Below the pieces are notes generated by a model, which saw only the letters and a list, made by a program, of their open reading frames with translations, did no database searches and had not been told where the DNA came from. A program made the translations under genes and the position numbers. Positions 1-5,100 of a DNA stretch of 5,100 nucleotides are shown here, piece after piece; the stretch's first letter is position 1, and each line of letters starts with the position of its first letter. Location of the stretch: contig JAJTHU010000364.1 in assembly GCA_021300055.1 (NCBI GenBank), forward strand, positions 1 through 5,100, given 5' to 3'. The stretch comes from Nitrosomonadaceae bacterium (lineage in GTDB: Bacteria > Pseudomonadota > Gammaproteobacteria > Burkholderiales > Usitatibacteraceae).

Positions 1-34
1 CAGCAACGGCTCTCACCCCGGATAGCTACAACGC
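1..34 (-). ncRNA. tracrRNA, 5' portion (truncated by window edge)
   Basis: tracrRNA pairs with the crRNA repeat and anchors the guide in Cas9. The minus strand here begins GTTGTAGC, continues through the repeat-complementary run ATCCGGGGTGAGAG, then reads CCGTTGCTG to the window edge. From memory, the N. meningitidis tracrRNA has TGAGAACCGTTGCTACAA at the equivalent place, so both the anti-repeat and the start of the nexus-side sequence are recognisable. Position next to cas9 and divergent from it is a usual II-C arrangement. The 5' end is estimated at about 33-34 from the candidate promoter at 40-68. The rest of the RNA (nexus, 3' hairpins, terminator) lies beyond base 1 and cannot be judged. 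Strand and identity are well supported; the exact 5' end is inferred. Confidence 0.88.
10..32 (-). other. tracrRNA anti-repeat
   Basis: This stretch is a degenerate, inverted copy of the array repeat. Bases 10-23 (CTCTCACCCCGGAT on the + strand) equal crRNA-sense repeat positions 14-27 exactly. Bases 26-31 (CTACAA) equal repeat positions 30-35. At RNA level, repeat G28 and U36 form G-U wobbles with the tracrRNA, and C29 against C is the only mismatch. It stands alone, 4.7 kb from the array with no spacer beside it, so it is an anti-repeat and not a stray CRISPR repeat. It fixes the direction of both RNAs. Confidence 0.92.
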
Positions 35-39
35 TGCGG

Positions 40-68
40 AGCATAGAAGGAGATCACGTGAACGACAA
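40..68 (-). promoter_or_regulatory. candidate tracrRNA promoter
   Basis: On the minus strand, TTGTCG (+ strand 63-68) and TATGCT (+ strand 40-45) are separated by exactly 17 bp. Each keeps four of six sigma-70 consensus bases. The predicted start falls at about 33-34, one or two bases before the anti-repeat, which is where a tracrRNA should begin. The match is moderate, so the call rests on spacing and position. It overlaps the cas9 Shine-Dalgarno sequence and first four codons. A promoter further inside cas9 producing a longer tracrRNA is the main alternative. Confidence 0.5.
47..52 (+). promoter_or_regulatory. cas9 ribosome binding site
   Basis: AAGGAG lies five bases before the GTG at 58. 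This strong Shine-Dalgarno match supports the GTG start, which also places the RuvC-I motif near the N terminus as in other Cas9 proteins. Confidence 0.85.
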
Positions 69-3000
69 GCCTTTCGGTCAACCCCTGACGTTTGGTTTCG
101 ACATCGGCGTCGCCTCCGTGGGCTGGGCGGTGCTCGCGCCGAACCGGATTGTCGGGCTCGGCGTCAGGGCATTTGATAAGGCAGAAACCGCCAAGGAAGG
201 CCAGTCGCTCAACCTTGCCCGGCGCAACGCCCGGTTGATGCGGCGGCGCCTGCGGCGCCGGGCCTGGCGGCTCAAGAAGCTCGCTCGCGCTCTGAAGCGG
301 CACGGCGTCATCGACGACCCTCACCTGTTCGATCCGCAGCACCCTTACGCGCCGTCGCTTTGGTGGGTTCGGGTCGAAGGGCTGGACCGTCAACTCAATC
401 CCGAAGAGTGGGCGCGCGTGCTGTTCCACCTCTGCAAGCACCGCGGCTTCCACTGGATCAGCCGTGCCGAGGAAAAGAAGGCTGAGTCGGACGGCAAAGG
501 CGAAGGTGGCAAGGTCAAACAGGGACTTGCGGCGACCGCCCGACTCATGCGCGATAAGGGTTATCGGACTGCGGCCGAGATGGTGCTGACCGAGTTTCCT
601 GAAGCCCAGCGCAACAAGCAGGGCGACTATGGCAAGGCGCTTTCTCGCGAACTGCTGAGCGATGAGCTGTCCCTTTTGTTTCAACGTCAGAGGGTACTTG
701 GGAACCCTCACGCCTCGGCCGGACTCGAAGCGGAGATCCTTGGCAGCGGGGACCGAAAATCGGGCCTGTTTTGGCTGCAGAAGCCCGCGCTGTCGGGCGC
801 CGCTCTGCTCAAGATGCTTGGCCGCTGCACCTTCGAAAGGGCGGAGTACCGCGCGCCCAAGGCGAGCTTCACCGCGGAGCGCCACGTCTGGCTGACGCGC
901 CTCAACAACCTGCGTCTGTTCGTCAATGGACGCACCCGCCCACTGAACGACGAGGAACGCCGCATCGCCTTGCCATTGCCCTACCTGCAGGTCAGCGATT
1001 TCAAGTACAGGCAACTGCGCGCCGAACTTGTGAAGCAGGCAGGCCTGCCGGACAACGTCCGCTTCGCCGGCCTGGCGTACCCGAGCGACGCGGAGAAAGC
1101 CGACGGCAAGGCCAAGGACCCAGAGGAGGCCACGCTGGTCAAACTGCCGGCATGGCACGAAGTGCGGCTTGCGTTGAAGAGGGCCGGACTGGAAACCGAA
1201 TGGGAGGGCATGGCGGCAGCAGCAATCGACGGTCGCGCCGAACTGCTGGATCGGATTGCCTATGTGCTAAGTGTCTTCAAGGACGACACTGAGGTCGAGG
1301 CGGAACTGCGCAAACTCCAGCTCCCGCGCGCCGACACAATGATCGACGCGCTGCTCGACCTGCGCTTCGACAAGTTCCACTCACTATCGCTCAAGGCTCT
1401 GCGGGGCATCGTTCCCCACATGGAGCAGGGCCTGCGATACGACGAGGCGTGCGAGCGGGCGGGGTACAAGCACAGCCAACCGCAAAGCATTGCCACAGGT
1501 GAGCACAAGTACCTACCGCCCTTCTACGCGAAGCGCGACAAAGATGGAAAAATGGTCTTCAATGAGGATCTAGACGTGCCGCGCAACCCGGTGGTGTTGC
1601 GTGCGTTGAACCAGGCACGCAAGGTCGTGAATGCGCTAGTGCGCGAGCACGGCTCGCCGCATGAAGTACGCATCGAGTTGGCACGCGATCTGTCGCGGCC
1701 GCTGGACGAGCGCCGGCAGATTGAAAAGGAGCAACACGAGTACCGCGCACGCAACGAAAGGGACCGCGCAGTGTTCGCCGAGCACTTCGGCCGGGAGCCG
1801 AGGGGCGTGGAGTTCGAGAAGTGGCGGCTGTATCGCGAGCAGCAGGGCAAGTGCGCATACTCGGTCACACCGATCGAAATCGGTCGTCTGCTGGAGGAAG
1901 GCTATGTCGAGATCGACCACGCCCTGCCCTACTCGCGCAGCTTTGACGACAGCAAGAACAACAAGGTCCTCGTACACGCGGCGGAAAACCGGAACAAGGG
2001 CAATCGAACGCCGTACGAGTATCTCGGCGGTGCAGACGACAGCGCACGGTGGCGGCAATTCGTCGCGTTCGTCGAGTCCAGCAAGGCGTACAGGCAGGCC
2101 AAGCGCAGCCGCCTATTGCGCAGGAATTTCGACGCGGACGACGCCAAGGAATTTCGCGAACGCAACCTGAACGACACGCGCTACATCTGCCGCTTCTTCA
2201 AGAACTTCATCGAGCAGCACTTAAAGCTGGCGGACGAGAGCGAGCGCAAGCGCTGCGTCGTCGTCAGCGGCCAGTTGACGGCATTCCTGCGAGCACGCTG
2301 GGGACTGCTGAAGATCCGTGAGGAGAGTGACCGTCACCATGCGCTCGACGCGGCTGTTGTCGCAGCTTGCACACACGCCATGGTCAAGCGGCTCTCCGAC
2401 TACGCGCGGACGCGCGAACTGGAGCACGTCCGCGGCGGTTTCGTGGACATGGAGACCGGCGAGATCGTGGAGCCGGCGGCGTTCGTCCGCCTGGAGCGGC
2501 ACTTCCCGCAGCCGTGGACGGACTTCCGGTACGAGCTGGAGATGCGGCTGAAGGAGGATGACCCGGTGAAGCTCCGCGCGGCGATGGAGGCGCTCGGCAC
2601 CTACCCGCAAGCGTCAGTGGCCGTCCTGCGCCCGCTGTTCGTTTCGCGCGCCCCGCAGCGGCGCAACGGCGGCGCGGCGCACAAGGACACGATCTACGGT
2701 CAGCCCGAGCGCCTGAAGGCGCAGGGGAGCGTGACGCAGAAAGTGGCACTCGCAAGCCTGACGATCAAGGATCTCGACCGCCTCATCGACCCGCACCGCA
2801 ACGAGAAGCTCTACGCCGCGATCCGCGCACGCCTGGAGGCGCACGGAGGCAAGGGCGAGAAGGCATTTCCGCCGGGAGACCCGCTGCGCAAGCCCGATCG
2901 CGACGGGAATCCGACCGGGCCGATCGTGCGCACGGTGACGATGGTGATCGACAAGTTGTCAGGGATCCCCGTGCGCGGCGGCGTTGCCAAGAATGACACG

Positions 3001-3408
3001 ATGCTACGGGTGGACGTGTTCACGAAGGATCGGAAATTTCACCTCGTGCCCGTCTACGTTCATCACCGGGTCAAGGGGCTACCCGATCGGGCGATCGTCG
3101 CATTCAAGGACGAGGATGAGTGGACAGTGATCGACGACAGCTTCGAATTCATCTTCTCGCTTTGTCCGAACGATTTGGTCAGGGTGCATCAAAAGGGAAA
3201 GCAGCCGTTTCTCGGCTACTACGCAAGCTGTCACCGCGGGACGGGAAGCATCAACATCTGGGCGCACGACCGTAACGCGCTTGTCGGAAAGGACGGGTTG
3301 CTTGAGGGCATTGGGGTCAAGACCGCGATTTCGCTGGACAAACTCCATGTCGACACCCTCGGCAACGTCTACCCCGCGCCGCCGGAGGTTCGCCGTGGTC
3401 TGGCGTAG
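58..3408 (+). CDS. cas9: Type II-C CRISPR-associated endonuclease Cas9
   Basis: Cas9 is the RNA-guided nuclease that makes double-strand breaks in PAM-flanked DNA matching the crRNA. The protein is 1116 aa, close to the roughly 1080 aa of the N. meningitidis enzyme and typical of compact II-C forms. In order: RuvC-I with FGFDIGVASVGWAV (catalytic D15); an arginine-rich bridge helix at about 52-84; REC lobe to about 500; RuvC-II with RIELARD (E540); HNH with EIDHALP (H621) and N644 in AAENRNKGN; RuvC-III with DRHHALDA (H761, D764); and a C-terminal WED/PAM-interacting region at about 880-1116 containing ASCHRGTGSIN (1056-1066). All nuclease residues are present, so both strands should be cut. 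The GTG start has a good ribosome site. It is the first gene of a cas9-cas1-cas2 operon, and its 3' end overlaps cas1 by 14 bp. The HNH and C-terminal sequences are Neisseria-like. The PAM cannot be read from sequence alone. Confidence 0.97.
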   Translation: MNDKPFGQPLTFGFDIGVASVGWAVLAPNRIVGLGVRAFDKAETAKEGQSLNLARRNARLMRRRLRRRAWRLKKLARALKRHGVIDDPHLFDPQHPYAPSLWWVRVEGLDRQLNPEEWARVLFHLCKHRGFHWISRAEEKKAESDGKGEGGKVKQGLAATARLMRDKGYRTAAEMVLTEFPEAQRNKQGDYGKALSRELLSDELSLLFQRQRVLGNPHASAGLEAEILGSGDRKSGLFWLQKPALSGAALLKMLGRCTFERAEYRAPKASFTAERHVWLTRLNNLRLFVNGRTRPLNDEERRIALPLPYLQVSDFKYRQLRAELVKQAGLPDNVRFAGLAYPSDAEKADGKAKDPEEATLVKLPAWHEVRLALKRAGLETEWEGMAAAAIDGRAELLDRIAYVLSVFKDDTEVEAELRKLQLPRADTMIDALLDLRFDKFHSLSLKALRGIVPHMEQGLRYDEACERAGYKHSQPQSIATGEHKYLPPFYAKRDKDGKMVFNEDLDVPRNPVVLRALNQARKVVNALVREHGSPHEVRIELARDLSRPLDERRQIEKEQHEYRARNERDRAVFAEHFGREPRGVEFEKWRLYREQQGKCAYSVTPIEIGRLLEEGYVEIDHALPYSRSFDDSKNNKVLVHAAENRNKGNRTPYEYLGGADDSARWRQFVAFVESSKAYRQAKRSRLLRRNFDADDAKEFRERNLNDTRYICRFFKNFIEQHLKLADESERKRCVVVSGQLTAFLRARWGLLKIREESDRHHALDAAVVAACTHAMVKRLSDYARTRELEHVRGGFVDMETGEIVEPAAFVRLERHFPQPWTDFRYELEMRLKEDDPVKLRAAMEALGTYPQASVAVLRPLFVSRAPQRRNGGAAHKDTIYGQPERLKAQGSVTQKVALASLTIKDLDRLIDPHRNEKLYAAIRARLEAHGGKGEKAFPPGDPLRKPDRDGNPTGPIVRTVTMVIDKLSGIPVRGGVAKNDTMLRVDVFTKDRKFHLVPVYVHHRVKGLPDRAIVAFKDEDEWTVIDDSFEFIFSLCPNDLVRVHQKGKQPFLGYYASCHRGTGSINIWAHDRNALVGKDGLLEGIGVKTAISLDKLHVDTLGNVYPAPPEVRRGLA
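3384..3388 (+). promoter_or_regulatory. cas1 ribosome binding site inside cas9
   Basis: GGAGG lies six bases before a GTG at 3395, within the last codons of cas9. It decides the cas1 start: the reading frame stays open upstream to an ATG at 3281, but the extra 38 residues are arginine- and serine-rich shadow translation of cas9, with no resemblance to a Cas1 N terminus. Confidence 0.8.
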
Positions 3409-4309
3409 CGTCGTCATCTCGCAGCCCGCCAAGCTCAAGCGCGAGCACTACTCGCTCGTCGTCGAGCAGGCGCAGGCGGCGCGCGTTCCGTTCGAGGACA
3501 TCGCGGTGATCATGCTGAACCACCGCGAGATCACGCTTACGCACCCCGTCCTGTCGGCCTGCGGTGAATACGGCATCGGCCTGTTCTCGACCGGCGACAA
3601 CCATCAGCCTAACGGCGTGTTCACGCCGTTCCTGTCGCACAGCCGCGCCACGCGCATGCTGCGCCTGCAACTGGACATCGGCCGCCCGCGCGCCAAGCGC
3701 GCGTGGGCGGAAATCGTCAAGGCGAAGATCGCGAATCAGGCTGCCTGCCTGTCGATGGCGGGCAAGGATGGGGCGGACCGGCTGGAGTCCTATGCGCGTC
3801 GCGTCCGCTCCGGGGACACCGGGCGGATGGAGGCCCAGGCGGCGGCCTACTACTTCCCGCAGCTCTTCGGGCGCAGCTTCGACCGCAGCCAGGAAACGTG
3901 GACAAATGCCGCGCTTGACTACGGCTACGCGGTGTTGCGCGGCGCCATTGCGCGCGGCCTGGTTGCGCACGGACTGCTGCCGAGCGTCGGCTTGTTCCAC
4001 GCCAGCGAGCAAACCGCCTTCAACCTCGCCGACGACCTGATCGAGCCGTTCCGGCCCCTCGTCGATCTGCACGTCGTCAGGAATCTTCGCCCCGCCGATG
4101 CCGATTCACAAGATCTCTCGCCTGCCGACAAGGTGGCGCTGGTCGCGCTGCTCAACGCCGATGTGCGCATGCCCCGCGGCCAAATGACGGTCTTGGCCGC
4201 CGTGGAGCAGGCGACCGAAGCGCTGGTCCGGCTGTTCGACGCAGGCGGAGAGGACGTGCTCGAGCTACCGCGGGTGATCGGTCTGCGCCAGCACCCGGTC
4301 GAGGCATAG
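3395..4309 (+). CDS. cas1: CRISPR-associated endonuclease/integrase Cas1 (type II)
   Basis: Cas1 with Cas2 forms the integrase that inserts new spacers into the array. The GTG at 3395 gives 304 aa, beginning VVWRSVVISQPAKL, the usual start of type II Cas1 proteins (W-R-S followed by a beta strand). The predicted metal-binding residues are E146 (in RMEAQAAAYYF), H202 (in GLFHASEQTAF) and E217 (in ADDLIEPFRP). Their spacings of 56 and 15 residues equal those I recall for S. pyogenes Cas1 (E149, H205, E220). The N-terminal beta domain (about 1-75) includes LEDIAVI-type sequence FEDIAVIMLNHREITLTHP. The gene overlaps the cas9 end by 14 bp and is followed by cas2 after 3 bp, suggesting translational coupling. 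It looks intact and functional. An upstream ATG start at 3281 is possible on paper but unlikely. Confidence 0.95.
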   Translation: MVWRSVVISQPAKLKREHYSLVVEQAQAARVPFEDIAVIMLNHREITLTHPVLSACGEYGIGLFSTGDNHQPNGVFTPFLSHSRATRMLRLQLDIGRPRAKRAWAEIVKAKIANQAACLSMAGKDGADRLESYARRVRSGDTGRMEAQAAAYYFPQLFGRSFDRSQETWTNAALDYGYAVLRGAIARGLVAHGLLPSVGLFHASEQTAFNLADDLIEPFRPLVDLHVVRNLRPADADSQDLSPADKVALVALLNADVRMPRGQMTVLAAVEQATEALVRLFDAGGEDVLELPRVIGLRQHPVEA

Positions 4310-4312
4310 GCG

Positions 4313-4645
4313 ATGGCGGATGACACGAGGCGATACATGCGCATTCTCGTGTTCTTCGATCTGCCGGTCGTGACGCGCGCCCAGCGGCGCGCGTACACGC
4401 AGTTCCGCCGTTTCCTGCTCAACGACGGATTCGACATGATCCAGTTCTCGGTGTATGGACGAATCCTGAATGGACGCGATGCAGAAGAGAAGCACATGCA
4501 GCGCGTTATCTCCAATCTGCCGCCGGCGGGATCTGTTCGGACGCTAACGGTCACGGAGAAACAGTACGCGAGCATGAAACTGCTGGTGGGTCTACCGCTC
4601 TTTCAGGAAAAGCGGGTCGATGCCAAGCAGATTCTGCTCTTTTGA
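4313..4645 (+). CDS. cas2: CRISPR-associated protein Cas2
   Basis: Cas2 is the small ferredoxin-like dimer that bridges two Cas1 dimers during spacer integration. The 110-aa product has RYMRILVFFDLPV at residues 7-19, the first beta strand with the conserved aspartate (D16), followed by RRAYTQFRRFLLNDGFDMIQ (24-43) and QFSVYGRIL, the Cas2 core as found in II-C systems. Length is slightly above the usual 90-105. The ATG at 4313 is 3 bp after the cas1 stop, with GAGG at 4301-4304 eight bases upstream. A second in-frame ATG at 4337 (M9) has GAGG six bases upstream and would still keep the FFD strand, so the first eight residues are uncertain. It is the last gene of the operon. Its role in acquisition is structural; a nuclease activity of its own is not needed in characterised homologues. 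Confidence 0.95.
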   Translation: MADDTRRYMRILVFFDLPVVTRAQRRAYTQFRRFLLNDGFDMIQFSVYGRILNGRDAEEKHMQRVISNLPPAGSVRTLTVTEKQYASMKLLVGLPLFQEKRVDAKQILLF

Positions 4646-4656
4646 GGTGAAAACAG

Positions 4657-4695
4657 AAAAAAAACCCCGGGCAAAGCAAGCTCCGACGCGGGGTT
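4657..4695 (-). terminator. intrinsic terminator for the crRNA precursor
   Basis: Read on the minus strand, AACCCCG (4695-4689) pairs with CGGGGTT (4669-4663) across a 19-nt loop, and the run of T's continues through 4657, eight T's in all. A GC-rich stem followed directly by a U tract is a rho-independent terminator pattern in this direction only; on the + strand the run is A's and no U tract follows the stem. It lies 11 bp beyond the cas2-proximal repeat, where array transcription coming from the right would end. The loop is long and the stem only 7 bp, so efficiency is uncertain. Confidence 0.7.
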
Positions 4696-4706
4696 CAGCG
4701 AGGTCG

Positions 4707-5100
4707 ATTGTAGGCATCCGGGGTGAGAGAGGGAGCTACAACGCGCTGGCCGCACGGCTCAACGCAACCGCTATTGTAGGCATCCGGGGTGAGAGAGGGA
4801 GCTACAACTGGGTACGCAGCGCGTGCGTCAGCCGCTCGATTGTAGGCATCCGGGGTGAGAGAGGGAGCTACAACCGAGCTTGTTGCCTCTAGTACTGGCA
4901 ACCGATTGTAGGCATCCGGGGTGAGAGAGGGAGCTACAACCAACCACTGGACTCACTGCCACCGGAGGGAATTGTAGGCATCCGGGGTGAGAGAGGGAGC
5001 TACAACACGGTCAACGACTACCCGGCGCCAACGTGGATTGTAGGCATCCGGGGTGAGAGAGGGAGCTACAACGTTCAGCTATCCAATTTACAGCAGGCGG
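4707..5100 (-). CRISPR. CRISPR array, type II-C, six repeats visible, truncated at window end
   Basis: Six identical 36-bp repeats lie at 4707-4742, 4773-4808, 4839-4874, 4905-4940, 4971-5006 and 5037-5072. The five complete spacers are all exactly 30 nt; a sixth (5073-5100, 28 nt seen) is cut by the window edge, so the array continues. In crRNA sense (minus strand) the repeat begins GTTGTAGCTCCC and ends GCCTACAAT, matching the ends of the N. meningitidis II-C repeat. Its termini form a 6-bp inverted repeat (TTGTAG/CTACAA). The anti-repeat at 10-32 and the terminator at 4657-4695 independently support minus-strand transcription. No repeat shows decay, so the trailer end cannot be assigned from degeneration. 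No leader is visible; if one exists it should lie to the right, outside the window. Spacer origins cannot be determined by eye. Confidence 0.98.

Noticed and set aside
10..32. Possible remnant of a second CRISPR array upstream of cas9
   Set aside because: Only one repeat-like unit is present, it is inverted, and it continues into sequence matching a tracrRNA body, so anti-repeat explains it better.
13..1158. 381-codon open frame on the minus strand, antisense to the first third of cas9
   Set aside because: It lies opposite a clear cas9 frame in GC-rich DNA, where long antisense frames are common. The translation is low in recognisable motifs, and its end would run through the tracrRNA promoter and anti-repeat.
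2221..2610. 129-codon minus-strand frame and several other 60-170 codon frames inside cas9
   Set aside because: They are shadows of the cas9 coding frame, with no ribosome sites or family motifs that I can see.
3317..4072. 251-codon minus-strand frame opposite cas1
   Set aside because: It is antisense to a Cas1 frame with all catalytic residues in place, and its sequence shows no recognisable domain.
4646..4706. Possible AT-rich leader for spacer acquisition next to cas2
   Set aside because: The sequence is short and holds a minus-strand terminator. With crRNA transcribed from the right, this is the downstream end of the array.
4620..4943. Open frames on both strands across the array encoding repeated peptides such as IVGIRGERGSYN
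   Set aside because: They are translations of CRISPR repeats. The 66-bp repeat-spacer unit is divisible by three, so the same frame recurs every unit and stays open by chance.

Overview
The window is almost entirely one type II-C CRISPR-Cas locus. In + strand order it holds the start of a tracrRNA gene (minus strand, running off the left edge), cas9, cas1, cas2, a 61-bp gap containing a minus-strand terminator, and a CRISPR array with six identical 36-bp repeats that runs off the right edge. The DNA is GC-rich. The Cas9, the repeat and the tracrRNA segment all closely resemble the Neisseria meningitidis II-C system as I remember it. GC content plus this similarity suggest a high-GC Gram-negative proteobacterium, probably a betaproteobacterium; this is inference, because no housekeeping gene is present to anchor taxonomy.

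Left edge (1-68): bases 10-32 are an anti-repeat. Read on the minus strand, they pair with crRNA repeat positions 14-36 by 20 Watson-Crick pairs, two G-U wobbles and one mismatch. The following bases (9 down to 1) match the start of the Neisseria-type tracrRNA body. A candidate minus-strand promoter (40-68, 17-bp spacer) lies over the cas9 ribosome binding site and first codons, so tracrRNA and cas9 are divergent and overlap at their starts.

Middle (58-4645): cas9 (1116 aa, GTG start), cas1 (304 aa, GTG start, overlapping cas9 by 14 bp) and cas2 (110 aa, 3 bp after cas1) form a tight + strand operon. All expected catalytic residues of Cas9 (D15, E540, H621, N644, H761, D764) and Cas1 (E146, H202, E217) are present, so interference and spacer acquisition both look intact. 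No csn2 or cas4 is seen, as expected for II-C.

Right edge (4646-5100): the conserved repeat ends and the tracrRNA strand show that mature crRNAs are read from the minus strand, towards cas2. A GC stem followed by eight U's on that strand, just past the last repeat, fits a terminator for the crRNA precursor. The array and cas operon are therefore convergent. Six repeats, five complete 30-nt spacers and one truncated spacer are visible.

Working together, Cas9 loaded with a crRNA:tracrRNA duplex cuts matching foreign DNA, while Cas1-Cas2 add new spacers. The family is well known. The less routine points are the promoter overlap at cas9, the minus-strand terminator, the shifted -10 motif in the repeats, and substitutions at PAM-contacting positions of Cas9.
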